Source: DASYTH01 sp035762905 (lineage in GTDB: Bacteria; Actinomycetota; Actinomycetes; Mycobacteriales; Pseudonocardiaceae). Taken from it: a stretch of DNA of 64,000 nucleotides. Made by a program: the position numbers and the translations under genes. The notes beneath the pieces are model-generated. The model was not told the DNA's origin. It worked only from the letters and a program-made list of their open reading frames with translations, and did not search any database. Shown piece by piece: positions 51,145 to 59,734 of the stretch. The stretch covers positions 11,259 through 75,258 of the forward strand of contig NZ_DASUCC010000051.1 of NCBI RefSeq assembly GCF_035762905.1, in the 5' to 3' direction. Numbering within the stretch: position 1 is the first letter of the stretch; every line of letters begins with the position of its first letter.

Positions 51145-52836
51145 ATGATCGAACACCGCAGCCCGATCAGTGGAATCGCCGCACACAAGGACAAGTACGT
51201 CGCCACCGCGGGCTATGACAACCAGGTCGTGCTGTGGGACCAGGGCACCCGCCGGGCGATGAACCGGGTGCTGCACGACCACCTGGCCAACCAGTGCTCC
51301 TTCAACTCCGACGGCTCGCTGCTGGTCACCTCGTCCAGCGACTACACCGCCCGGCTCTGGTCGGTGCCGGAGCTGCGGTTGCGGGCGGTGCTCAACGACC
51401 AGCGCGACGACGTGGAGATGTCGGTGTTCCACCCGGTTCGCGACCTGGTCGCGACCGCGTCCCGAGACCACCTGCTTCGGGTGTACGACACCGAGGGCAA
51501 CCTCCTGCGCCGGTTCACCGGCCACACCGCGGACGTGATCTCGGTGGAATGGGCGGGCGACGGCGACGAGCTGATCACCTCGAGCGACGACGGCACCGTG
51601 AAGCGGTGGTCGCTGTCCACCGGAGAACTGTTGCAGGACATCGACCTCGGCGGCGTGGAGACCGACACGATCGCCATCGCCCGCAACGGCATCCTCTACG
51701 CCGGCAACGACGACGGCCAGATCGTGGTGATCAACGGTGCCGAACGGACCGTCGTCGAGGCCCACGCGTCGGGCGTCAAAAGGTTGGTGCTGAACAACGA
51801 ACGCCACCTGATGGTCAGCCTGAGCTATGACCGGACCATGCTGTTGTGGGACACCGGCGGCGAGACGCTGGAGCAGGTGGACAAGGCCGACATCCCGGAC
51901 GACGTCTGGCCGCGCAGCTGCGCCTTCGCCGCCGGGACCACGCTGGTGTTCGGCACGTTCGGCTCCCGCTACCGCAGCTACGACTACGGTGCCCGGCGGT
52001 GGCACGCGGGTGACGTGCCGCCGACCTACGGCCTCAACGCCGTGTGCTGGCACGACAACGGCCGGCTCGCCGTCGGCGACGCGGGAACGGTCTACCGCGA
52101 CGGCGCCGAGCTGACCAGGCTGAACAGCCTGTGCAACTTCCTGACCCCGATGAGCTCGGTGGTCGTCACCGGCGGACAGCTCGGCCGGCTGATGGATGCC
52201 CTGACCGGACGCACCCTGCACCAGCACGTGTCCCCGCTCAACTGCGCCGCCACGTTCGTCCGGGACGGCGCCGAGCACGTCATCGTCGGCGCGTACACCG
52301 GCGAGGGCCTGGTATTCCGGCTCGACGCGGACGGGCGGTTCCAGCACGTCACCGACATCCCGTTGCACGCCAACGCGGTCAAGGGCGTCGCGGTGTCCGG
52401 TGACCGGATCTTCTCGGTCTGCGCGGACACCGGCGTCGCCTGGCACCGGGTCGACGACTTCGCCCGCCTGCACGTGATCGACCACGCGCACGACCGCATC
52501 GCCAACGGCTGTGTCGGCCTCGGCGGCGGCCACTTCGCGAGCGTGGGCCGGGACCTGAAGCTTCGGCTCTGGTCCCCGGACTTCACCGCGCGGGTGGTGG
52601 ACACCACGCACCCGAACTCGATCAAGTGCATCGCCGCCGACGGCGGGAACCTGATCGCGACCGGTTCCTACCACGGCCATCTCAAGATCTACCACCGTGG
52701 CCTGGACCGCTGGGTGGCGCAGGACCGCCCGACCACCTCGGGCATCTCCGCGCTGTGCCATGTGCCGGACACCGACCGGTTCCTGGCCAGCTCGTACGAC
52801 GGAGCCGTCTACGAGATCTCGGGCTCCACGGGATGA
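51145..52836 (+). CDS. WD40-repeat protein (ToxC-like)
   Basis: 563 residues, entirely WD40-like blades (for example DNQVVLWDQ, DYTARLWSV, DGTVKRWSL, DRTMLLWDT, DLKLRLWSP), probably two propellers. No signal or TM segment, so cytoplasmic. ATG 51145 follows AGGAG; its stop overlaps the next gene. From memory, toxoflavin clusters contain a WD-repeat gene (toxC) between the cyclohydrolase and the FGE-like gene, and here the order is the same. It may be an unusual enzyme or scaffold; its reaction is not known to me. Confidence 0.88.
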   Translation: MIEHRSPISGIAAHKDKYVATAGYDNQVVLWDQGTRRAMNRVLHDHLANQCSFNSDGSLLVTSSSDYTARLWSVPELRLRAVLNDQRDDVEMSVFHPVRDLVATASRDHLLRVYDTEGNLLRRFTGHTADVISVEWAGDGDELITSSDDGTVKRWSLSTGELLQDIDLGGVETDTIAIARNGILYAGNDDGQIVVINGAERTVVEAHASGVKRLVLNNERHLMVSLSYDRTMLLWDTGGETLEQVDKADIPDDVWPRSCAFAAGTTLVFGTFGSRYRSYDYGARRWHAGDVPPTYGLNAVCWHDNGRLAVGDAGTVYRDGAELTRLNSLCNFLTPMSSVVVTGGQLGRLMDALTGRTLHQHVSPLNCAATFVRDGAEHVIVGAYTGEGLVFRLDADGRFQHVTDIPLHANAVKGVAVSGDRIFSVCADTGVAWHRVDDFARLHVIDHAHDRIANGCVGLGGGHFASVGRDLKLRLWSPDFTARVVDTTHPNSIKCIAADGGNLIATGSYHGHLKIYHRGLDRWVAQDRPTTSGISALCHVPDTDRFLASSYDGAVYEISGSTG

Positions 52837-53819
52837 CCGCGCACGTGGCGGACGTCGTCGACCCGAACGCACAGGGTGACCGGGAAGCCATGGGGCTGCC
52901 GGACTCCCTGGTCGACCGGCTGCCACCGGACGTCTTCCACCGGCAGGCCGCCCTGTTCCGGGCGGATCCCGACCGGCTCGCGGCGATCTGCGCGGACGCC
53001 GCCGAGCCGTTCGACCGCCGCTACGTGGCCGGTTGCGTGCTCGGCCTGGTCGGGGACCCGCGGATCCGGCCGGACGACCCCGAGATGGTCGATGTGCCGG
53101 CGGCCCGGGTCGAGCTCGGGCTGCCGGCGGAGCGGGTGGCCGAGGTGGTGGCCAACTGGGCGCCGGTCGGAGTGGCCGAGGCGTGGATACGCAAGGAATG
53201 CCCCCGCCACGCCAGGCGGATCGACGCGTTTCGGATCATGCGGTATCCGGTCACGAACCTGGAGTACCGGGCGTTCCTGTCCGATCAGGGCGGTCCGGCA
53301 CTGCCCAGCTCGTGGCGGTTCGGAACCTACCCGCACCACCGGGCCAACCATCCCGTGTGGACCGTCCGGCCCGAGCACGCGGACGCCTACGCGAGCTGGC
53401 TGTCCGCCCGGACCGGCCGCCGGTTCCGGCTGCCGACCGAGGCGGAGTGGGAGTACGCGGCCAGCGGCGGCGAGGCCAGGCAGTATCCCTGGGGCGAGGA
53501 GTTCCACGCCGACCATGCGAACACCGTCGAGGCCGGACCGCTGACCACCACGCCCGTCGGGATCTACCCGGCCGGGCGCAGCCCGTTCGGCGTCGACGAC
53601 CTCGGCGGGAACGTCGAGGAGTTCGTGGCCGACGACTACGCGCCCTATCCCGGAGGCGCCGCGGTCGCCGACGACCTGGTGCGGGACGGGATCCCCTACC
53701 GGGTGGCCCGGGGTGGCAGCTTCACCCGGTACGGCGACCTGACCCGGTGCACCCGCAGGCACGGCTGGTTCGACCGGGACCTCTACGCCATCGGCTTCCG
53801 GCTGGTGGAGGATCCGTGA
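52833..53819 (+). CDS. FGE/SUMF1-fold protein (ToxD-like), without FGE active-site cysteines
   Basis: 328 residues. The formylglycine-generating-enzyme fold is shown by RRIDAFRIMRYPVTNLEYRAF, RLPTEAEWEYAASGG, DLGGNVEEFVAD and RVARGGSF. The stretch after GGSF reads TRYGDLTRCT, so both Cys that bind copper in true FGE are replaced; the domain is related but probably does other chemistry, as in EgtB or ToxD-type proteins. N-terminal 90 residues form a helical HEAT-like region. ATG 52833 overlaps the WD40 stop. It completes the ToxB-ToxC-ToxD order. Confidence 0.88.
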   Translation: MTAHVADVVDPNAQGDREAMGLPDSLVDRLPPDVFHRQAALFRADPDRLAAICADAAEPFDRRYVAGCVLGLVGDPRIRPDDPEMVDVPAARVELGLPAERVAEVVANWAPVGVAEAWIRKECPRHARRIDAFRIMRYPVTNLEYRAFLSDQGGPALPSSWRFGTYPHHRANHPVWTVRPEHADAYASWLSARTGRRFRLPTEAEWEYAASGGEARQYPWGEEFHADHANTVEAGPLTTTPVGIYPAGRSPFGVDDLGGNVEEFVADDYAPYPGGAAVADDLVRDGIPYRVARGGSFTRYGDLTRCTRRHGWFDRDLYAIGFRLVEDP

Positions 53820-54883
53820 CCGGGCCGGAGGTTCGCATGATCGACACGGTGGATCCGCTTGCGCCGCCGGATGATCCGCTGCAACTCCCGTTCGTCGCGG
53901 TGCCACCCGAGCGGGCGCTCGACTTCGACCAGGTGCACCGGCGGCACCCGGCGCTCGCCGAGTTCCGGGCAACGCTCGGCGGCACCACGTTGCGCGAGGT
54001 TCCGTCGGTGCCGGGCGGGGCGCGCATCCTCGCCAAGTGCGAGTGGGAGAACCCGGTGGGGTCCATCAAGGACCGCACCGCCTACGCGCTGGTGGCGGAC
54101 GCGCTGCGGGCACACGGGGACCGGCCGCCGGACGAGCTCCGGCTGGTGGCCTACTCCGGTGGCGACCTGGCGGCGGCGATGTCGCTGCTGGTCAACCGAA
54201 CCGGGATCGTCGCCCGGTTCGTCCTCGGGTCGTTCTCGCCGCGCAGCCTGCTCGACCTGCTCGACGCCCGGGGCTGCCCGGTGGACCTGGTGCCCAAGGA
54301 ACACGGCTTCCTGCGCACCATCAGGACGGCACAGCGGATCGCCGCGGCGGAGCCGGACTGGACGCTGGTGTTCCAGCACGTCAACCCGGTCAACGTCGCG
54401 ATGCACGAGCACACCACCGGCCGGGAGATCCTCGCCGCCCTCGGTGACCGGCGACCCGACCTCTGGCTGGCCTCCATCGGTTCCGGGGGCACCCTGATCG
54501 GCGTGCTGCGCGCCCTGCGCGCCCGGTTCCCGGACGTCGAGGCCGTCGGGGTCACGCCGGCGGAGTCGCCGTACGGCAACCCGGGCCGGCCGAGCGGACA
54601 GCAGACCTACGAGGGCTCCGGCGGACACGGCTACGGCATCCGACAGCCCTTCGTCAAGGCATACGACCAGGTGATCAGCGCCCAGCGGCAGGTCGGCTAC
54701 CCGAGGGCGTTCCAGGCGATGGGGGAGTTCTTCGACCGGACCGGGATCCGGATCGGCAGCTCGGCGGCGGCCAACTGGTTGGTGGCCAAGGACTACGCGG
54801 CCCGGATGTCGCCGGGCTCGCTGATCGTCACCGTCTTCCCCTGCACCGGCAGCCCGGAACAGTGGGCCGAGTTGGGCCGCTGA
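53816..54883 (+). CDS. PLP-dependent cysteine synthase-like enzyme
   Basis: 355 residues of fold-type II PLP enzyme. The PLP Lys lies in ENPVGSIKDRTA and the phosphate loop is GSGGT. The substrate loop, SGNT(G) in cysteine synthases, is SGGDLAAA here, pointing to a different acceptor or product. GTG 53816 overlaps the previous stop. With the serine acetyltransferase that follows, it could make a beta-substituted alanine by replacing the acetyl group of O-acetylserine with a nitrogen nucleophile; this is inference based on similar gene pairs. Confidence 0.85.
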   Translation: MTGPEVRMIDTVDPLAPPDDPLQLPFVAVPPERALDFDQVHRRHPALAEFRATLGGTTLREVPSVPGGARILAKCEWENPVGSIKDRTAYALVADALRAHGDRPPDELRLVAYSGGDLAAAMSLLVNRTGIVARFVLGSFSPRSLLDLLDARGCPVDLVPKEHGFLRTIRTAQRIAAAEPDWTLVFQHVNPVNVAMHEHTTGREILAALGDRRPDLWLASIGSGGTLIGVLRALRARFPDVEAVGVTPAESPYGNPGRPSGQQTYEGSGGHGYGIRQPFVKAYDQVISAQRQVGYPRAFQAMGEFFDRTGIRIGSSAAANWLVAKDYAARMSPGSLIVTVFPCTGSPEQWAELGR

Positions 54884-54916
54884 CGCCACGAGACCAGGCA
54901 GGACGGACCAGAAGCC

Positions 54917-55510
54917 ATGGGGATCAAGGAGATCGTTGATCGGATGCGCGAGGACGTCGCGGTGGTGGTCGAGCGCGATCCCTCGGTACACGGCGTCGGC
55001 GAGGCGCTGCTCGCCCCGCACCTGCTCGCCGTCTGGTTGCACCGGTTCTCCCATGCCGTGCACCTGGCCGGCTACCGGGTGCCGGCCCGCCTGGTCTTCC
55101 TGCTCGGCCGGCGGCTGTCCGGGATCGAGATCCATCCCGGCGCGCGGATCGGCCGGCGGCTGTTCATCGACCACGGGCTCGGCACCGTGATCGGCGAAAC
55201 CGCCGTGCTCGGCGACGATGTCACGCTCTACCACCAGGTCACCCTCGGCGCGTTGGGTTGGCGGCGGGACCGCGAACGCCCACCGGGTCAGCGGCGCCAC
55301 CCGCGGCTGGGGTCGGGGGTGGTCATCGGGGCCAACTCGGTGATCCTGGGACCGGTCGAGATCGGTGACAACGCCCGCATCGGCGCCCGCACCCTGGTCG
55401 TCGACGACGTGCCGGCCCATGCCGTGGTGCTGGCCGAGCCGAGCCGGACCGTGCGGCCCGGCACCCCCAACGGGATCACCGAACCGACGAGCCTCCGGGT
55501 GGAGTCATGA
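54917..55510 (+). CDS. Serine O-acetyltransferase (CysE-like)
   Basis: 197 residues: N-terminal helical region (MREDVAVVVERDP) and a left-handed beta-helix of hexapeptide repeats (IEIHPGARIGRRLFIDHGLG, then TVIGETAVLGDDV), with the catalytic HxG-type motifs and the C-terminal VVDDVPAHAVVLAEPSRTVR. It acetylates L-serine to O-acetylserine. Located between the cysteine synthase-like and ATP-grasp genes, so it probably supplies the pathway rather than housekeeping cysteine. Confidence 0.9.
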   Translation: MGIKEIVDRMREDVAVVVERDPSVHGVGEALLAPHLLAVWLHRFSHAVHLAGYRVPARLVFLLGRRLSGIEIHPGARIGRRLFIDHGLGTVIGETAVLGDDVTLYHQVTLGALGWRRDRERPPGQRRHPRLGSGVVIGANSVILGPVEIGDNARIGARTLVVDDVPAHAVVLAEPSRTVRPGTPNGITEPTSLRVES

Positions 55511-56796
55511 GTACCCGGCCGGGCGCTCTGTTGATCATGACCGAGCTCAAGATGATCATCCGGCACCTCCGGATCGTCGAGTACGCGCGCGAGCTCGGTC
55601 TGGTGCCGGTGATGGTGTTCAGCCGGGCCGACGACCTGGGCCGGTTGCGCGAGCTGGCGGCGGACCCGGGTCACGCGCTGTCCGGTCTCGGCGAGCTGTG
55701 GCCGGTACCCGACGTCTCGGTGAGCGCCGTTCTGGGTTCGGTGCCGAGCCTGACCGACCGATACCGGGTGCGCGGCGTGATCTCCTGCGGTGAGTACTTC
55801 GTCGAGGCGGCGGCCGCGCTGGCCGAGGCGCTCGGCCGGCCCGGGCCCGGCTGGTCCGCCGCGGCGAGCAGCCGGAACAAGCTGCTCCAGCGCTGCCGGC
55901 TGCCCGAGCACTCGCCGCGCTGGCGGTTGATCCACCCGTCGGCCCGGGCGACGGTGGCCGACCTCGACTGGGACTGGGGCGGCACGCTGGTGGTGAAGCC
56001 GACCGGCCGGATGAGCAGCTCCGGCGTGCGCGAGGTGGCCGCACCGGACGAGCTGGCCGGCGTGGTCGGCGATTACCCGGCCGGCGAGACCCTGCTGGTC
56101 GAGCACCGCGTCGTCGGCCCCGAGTACTCGGTGGAGAGCCTGGTGGCGGACGGCGTGCTCCGGTGGTCCGGGATCACCGCGAAGCGCACCAACGAGGGCG
56201 GCACCACCTTCGTCGAGATGTCCCACCTCGTGCCGGCGCCGGGACTGCCCGCCGCGCGCGCCGAGGAGCTGGTCCGGGTCAACGCGGAAGTGTTGCGGCG
56301 GTTGGGGGTTCGGGACGCCGTGACGCACGCGGAGTACCGGTGCGCCGGCGCGGGCGCGGTGCTGATGGAGGTCGCGGTGCGGGTACCGGGGGACGGCATC
56401 AGCGTGCTGTGGACCCTGGCCACCGGATCCTCGTTCGAAGACCGGATCGTGGACGTCGCGCTCGGCCGGGAGGTGTCCTACCCCCGACCGGTTCGGCGGG
56501 CCGGCCATGTCTACCTCGACCACCCGATCGGCACCCTGGTCGACGTGCACGGCGGGGACGTCCCGGTGAGCTGGACGACGCGCGACGAGCGCTGGCCCAG
56601 GCTTCGCGTGGCCAGCCCGGACGCGCCACCGCGGCGGTGCGCGGTGCTGGTCAGCAAGCTGCCCGGCGCCCGGCTGGGCCACATCGTCGACTCCGACGCG
56701 CGGACCGCCTCGGTGCTCCTCGACGCGCCGCTCGGCGCCGACATCGACGCGGCGGCCCGGGCGGCCGGGACCGGCGTCCGGATCGTGGTCTCCTGA
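55507..56796 (+). CDS. ATP-grasp ligase
   Basis: 429 residues. ATP-grasp layout: pre-grasp domain (residues 1-115), SSRNKLLQRCRLPEHSPRW, TLVVKPTGRMSSSGV (ATP-binding Lys) and the metal-binding end MEVAVRVPGDGIS, where Glu/Asp replace the usual N-x-R. A C-terminal domain of about 100 residues follows. It would form an amide bond from a carboxylate and an amine with ATP. ATG 55507 overlaps the serine acetyltransferase stop, and it closes the plus operon. Confidence 0.88.
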   Translation: MSTRPGALLIMTELKMIIRHLRIVEYARELGLVPVMVFSRADDLGRLRELAADPGHALSGLGELWPVPDVSVSAVLGSVPSLTDRYRVRGVISCGEYFVEAAAALAEALGRPGPGWSAAASSRNKLLQRCRLPEHSPRWRLIHPSARATVADLDWDWGGTLVVKPTGRMSSSGVREVAAPDELAGVVGDYPAGETLLVEHRVVGPEYSVESLVADGVLRWSGITAKRTNEGGTTFVEMSHLVPAPGLPAARAEELVRVNAEVLRRLGVRDAVTHAEYRCAGAGAVLMEVAVRVPGDGISVLWTLATGSSFEDRIVDVALGREVSYPRPVRRAGHVYLDHPIGTLVDVHGGDVPVSWTTRDERWPRLRVASPDAPPRRCAVLVSKLPGARLGHIVDSDARTASVLLDAPLGADIDAAARAAGTGVRIVVS

Positions 56797-56817
56797 CGCT
56801 GTCGGCCACGGCCCTGG

Positions 56818-57351
56818 TCACGGAATCCGGTTGCTGACCTGCCCGTCGCGGTCGTACCGGGCGATCGACCGGTAGTCCCCGAACGTCGGAACCGGTTCCC
56901 AGTTGGTGTCCACCGGCACGTCGGTGTATTCGACGGTTTCCTGGAAACGCTCCACCTTGTTCTTGATTATTCGCTTCACGTAACCGTCCTCACGATAATG
57001 AACGGTTTCGTGGGACGAGGAGTCGGAAAGGCGGAGCCCCGGCTCGTCATTCGGATAGTTCCACATGTGGACCCGGGTCAGGAAAAGGCTTTCGTCGGTC
57101 TTCTTCATGAACGTGTATTCGGTGGCCTTGCGGCCGGCATCGTCGAGGAAGGTCACCGCGACGACACCGGATTTCCACACCGGGGTGACCAGGACCGGAG
57201 ACTTCATCCCGTCCCGGGGCGGCATGATGGCCGTGTACTCCTCACCGGCACCGTCCTTGACCCGGGCTTCGTCCTGGGTCAACGGCACCCCGGGGGCGCC
57301 GTCCGCGTAGTTCCATTTGAAGCAGTAGTCGACCATATCTCCCGTATCCAC
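56818..57351 (-). CDS. Hypothetical protein, possible immunity partner of the type VII toxin
   Basis: 177 residues, acidic, beta-rich (YTAIMPPRDGMKSPVLVTPVW, then GVVAVTFLDDAG), with no signal or TM helix. The start is uncertain: GTG 57351 or ATG 57336. It follows the toxin-like gene by 26 bp on the same strand as the last gene of the operon, the common place for an immunity gene. Base composition is a little less GC-rich than neighbours. The immunity role is inferred from context only. Confidence 0.6.
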   Translation of the reverse strand: MDTGDMVDYCFKWNYADGAPGVPLTQDEARVKDGAGEEYTAIMPPRDGMKSPVLVTPVWKSGVVAVTFLDDAGRKATEYTFMKKTDESLFLTRVHMWNYPNDEPGLRLSDSSSHETVHYREDGYVKRIIKNKVERFQETVEYTDVPVDTNWEPVPTFGDYRSIARYDRDGQVSNRIP

Positions 57352-57377
57352 GATCGCGGTGTGTCGTCAACTCGACA

Positions 57378-58052
57378 CTAGTAGGTATGACCGTTCTCGT
57401 CCCGGATGATGATACCCAGGCGTCTCGCCTCGTCGAGCACGGCCTGCGGCACGGGTTTACTCTGTACCGGAACCTCCAGAACCATATCCCCGTCCATCGG
57501 TAGACCAATTGCCTCGTCACCGAGATCCCGGCGGTTGGTCGGGGTATCCGCGACAATGGTGCCCGGGCCGTAGGTATTGGCGAGCTCGTTCAGATAGCCC
57601 TTCGCCGTCTGCTCCTGCACGTCGGCCAGTTGGGTGTGCTTGCGGCTGACGATCTCCTCGCCGGGGACGTAGGAGTCGACCCGCGGGTACTGGCCCTTGT
57701 CGGACCTCGGCTCGACGTGCACCTCGTTCGCGCCGCCCTGGTCCTCGTAGTAGGGCTCGCGCCGCCGGTTGAACTCGTTGCCCTCCTCGAGCCGTGCCCG
57801 CAACCAGTCCGGCATGCTCGACTGGTCGCCGGAATCCTGGGTGGTGGTCGTGTTCGGCTGGTTGTTCGTCTGACCGGTGCGCGATCCGCGCCGGGGCCGG
57901 CCCCGGTTGGCGATGTCGGTGGTGGTCGTCTGGGCGTTGGAGATGCTCGACGACGCGTCGACATTGCCGGTCCGCGTGGACGGCCGCCGGGTGGGGCCGT
58001 CGCCACCGCCGCTGTCGCCACCGCCCCGTGGGCGCCGTGGTCGTGGAGTCAT
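57378..58052 (-). CDS. Polymorphic toxin-like protein (type VII secretion effector C-terminal part)
   Basis: 224 residues. Residues 1-85 are Gly/Arg/Thr/Gln-rich and disordered. Residues 120-224 form a compact domain: EEIVSRKHTQLADVQEQTAK, GYLNELANTYGPGT, then VPQAVLDEARRLGI and IIRDENGHTY. That pattern is, from memory, found at the C-terminus of polymorphic toxins. ATG 58052 is 6 bp from the previous stop. Linked to WXG-type genes, it likely provides the toxin part of a secreted complex. Its activity is not recognised. Confidence 0.7.
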   Translation of the reverse strand: MTPRPRRPRGGGDSGGGDGPTRRPSTRTGNVDASSSISNAQTTTTDIANRGRPRRGSRTGQTNNQPNTTTTQDSGDQSSMPDWLRARLEEGNEFNRRREPYYEDQGGANEVHVEPRSDKGQYPRVDSYVPGEEIVSRKHTQLADVQEQTAKGYLNELANTYGPGTIVADTPTNRRDLGDEAIGLPMDGDMVLEVPVQSKPVPQAVLDEARRLGIIIRDENGHTY

Positions 58053-58058
58053 GTCGCG

Positions 58059-58760
58059 CTATCCGTCCAGGAGCAGGGAGAGGTTGGTGATGCTCTCGAC
58101 CAGTGACGTGGTGTAGTTGAGGATTCGTCCGGCCCACTTTGCCACCGCGGCGACGATCTGGGCCGCGATCACCGGGATGGTCACCACGAAGATCGCCTCG
58201 ATCGCCCACACGATCACCCGGGCCACCAGGTCGGCGATCAGGTCCCGGACGATCTCGCGGGTCATCTGGACCAGGCCGCCCGCGCCCTGGGTGGCCGCCG
58301 CCATCCCGGCCGAGATCGCGGCCAACCCGCCGATCGCCTCCACGTTGTTGACCATCATGCCCTGGTAGGCGTCGGCGGCACCGCCGGTCCATTCGGACAG
58401 GTCGTTCTTGAGATGCGTGCCGAGGTCCTCGGACATGGCGTACAGCTCGGTGGCCATGTTGTTCCAGGTCGCGGCGTGGGACTGGACCACGTCCGGCATG
58501 CCGGTCAGCTCGTCGAGCACACTCCGCAGCGGCTCGAAGTACTCCATCGCCCAGCCCAGCCCGTTGGACAGCAACGCGCTGAACGGGTCGATCACACTGG
58601 CCGCGACCTCCACCGCCAGCCCGGTACCGGCGAGCACGCCGGTGACCCAGTTCTTGCTCTCGATCGCGTCGACCAGGCCCTCGATCCCGTCGGCCAGGCT
58701 GGACCCGGTCCACGCCTCCCGGGTCGACTCCACGGGAGCGACAAGGGAACCGTCGCTCAT
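58059..58760 (-). CDS. WXG100-type secretion protein with hydrophobic C-terminal region
   Basis: 233 residues. The helical hairpin around ATELYAMSEDLGTHLKNDLS and EWTGGAADAYQG holds the W-x-G turn of ESX substrates. The C-terminus contains two to three hydrophobic helices (VIVWAIEAIFVVTIPVIAAQ). ATG 58760 overlaps the upstream gene stop (ATGA). It probably forms a helical bundle with the 106-residue protein and is exported by a type VII system that is outside the window. Confidence 0.8.
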   Translation of the reverse strand: MSDGSLVAPVESTREAWTGSSLADGIEGLVDAIESKNWVTGVLAGTGLAVEVAASVIDPFSALLSNGLGWAMEYFEPLRSVLDELTGMPDVVQSHAATWNNMATELYAMSEDLGTHLKNDLSEWTGGAADAYQGMMVNNVEAIGGLAAISAGMAAATQGAGGLVQMTREIVRDLIADLVARVIVWAIEAIFVVTIPVIAAQIVAAVAKWAGRILNYTTSLVESITNLSLLLDG

Positions 58761-59077
58761 CGCTGCTCCACCACCCCGATCTGGTTCATCCGGTCGGCGC
58801 CGTCGTTGTCCACCGTGTCGTAGGCGTCCGCGGTCAGCTCCAACTCCTGGCTGACCATGTCGAGGTTCTCCGCGACGTAGGCGAGCAGCTCGTCCTGCTT
58901 GCGGTGCCGGCCCTCCAGCACCCCGGAGATCCACCCGCACAGCAGCCCGTAGGCCTGGTCGTCCTGCGCGATGTGCCCGCTCGCGCTCTGCACGGCGGCG
59001 AACCGCTGCCGGACCGCCTGCACGTTGTCCGCGTGGGACCGCAACTGCTGGATGTCAACGTGGAACTGATCCGCCAT
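58757..59077 (-). CDS. WXG100-like small protein (ESX target, type VII secretion)
   Basis: 106 residues, mostly helical: HVDIQQLRSHADNVQAVRQR and ELELTADAYDTVDNDGADRM are typical of the actinobacterial ESX-associated small proteins. The central turn here is CGWISGVL, a relaxed W-x-x-G rather than strict WxG. ATG 59077 is 3 bp after the stop of the YbaB-like gene. Partner of the following WXG100-type protein. Confidence 0.8.
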   Translation of the reverse strand: MADQFHVDIQQLRSHADNVQAVRQRFAAVQSASGHIAQDDQAYGLLCGWISGVLEGRHRKQDELLAYVAENLDMVSQELELTADAYDTVDNDGADRMNQIGVVEQR

Positions 59078-59080
59078 GCC

Positions 59081-59566
59081 TCACCGCCGAAACGTGGAAA
59101 ACACGTCGTAGTCGCCGTCCTCATCGTCATCGACGCCGTCCGCCCGCCCCTGGTTCCGCGGTGCCGGCGGCGCGGCGTCCTCCTCGTCGAAATCACGGCG
59201 CAGATGCTTGTCGACACTCTCCGCTATCGCCCGGGCCGCGGGCGACTCGGTTCCGACGGTTTCCGCGATGATCTCCTTGGACTGGTCGGCCAGCCGCCCG
59301 CGCGCCTCGCCGAGCGTCGTCATGATCGCCCGCGCGACCACGTCCGGCGCCACGTTTCCGATCCGCTCGGTCAGCCGCAGCCCGACCAGCGCGCCGGTCG
59401 AGTCGACCGACACCTCGGCCAGCCCGTTCGGATCGCTCGCGCTCACCCGCAGGTCCTGCAACCGCTGGCGCATCGCCTCGGTGTCCGCGGCCATCTTGTC
59501 GATCCGGCCCTTCCACTCGGCCAGATGCTCCCGTGCCCCGTCCGGATCGAGGATTGTCCCTTCCAT
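59081..59566 (-). CDS. YbaB/EbfC-family protein with acidic tail
   Basis: 161 residues. The core (WKGRIDKMAADTEAMRQRLQ, then SVDSTGALVGLRLTERI) is a YbaB/EbfC-like fold, and an acidic Asp/Glu-rich tail of about 35 residues follows (FDEEDAAP, DDDEDGDYD). Such proteins regularly head ESX-effector operons in Pseudonocardiales and Streptomyces; a chaperone or DNA-associated role is proposed. ATG 59566 is the first start with family homology. It is divergent from the coiled-coil membrane protein gene. Confidence 0.85.
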   Translation of the reverse strand: MEGTILDPDGAREHLAEWKGRIDKMAADTEAMRQRLQDLRVSASDPNGLAEVSVDSTGALVGLRLTERIGNVAPDVVARAIMTTLGEARGRLADQSKEIIAETVGTESPAARAIAESVDKHLRRDFDEEDAAPPAPRNQGRADGVDDDEDGDYDVFSTFRR

Positions 59567-59734
59567 GAACCAGCAGCCTAGGTGACCGGCGCCGGCTGGC
59601 CCGGGTTTTCGTGCGATCGGTCGCGTCGGCAAATCTCCGCTCGACGTCCTCGGTCGGCGCCGGAAACGGGAGGCAAGCCGCCGACGTCAAAGGCTCCGAA
59701 TAACCCGAGACACCGAAGAGGGGCGGAGATCGGA

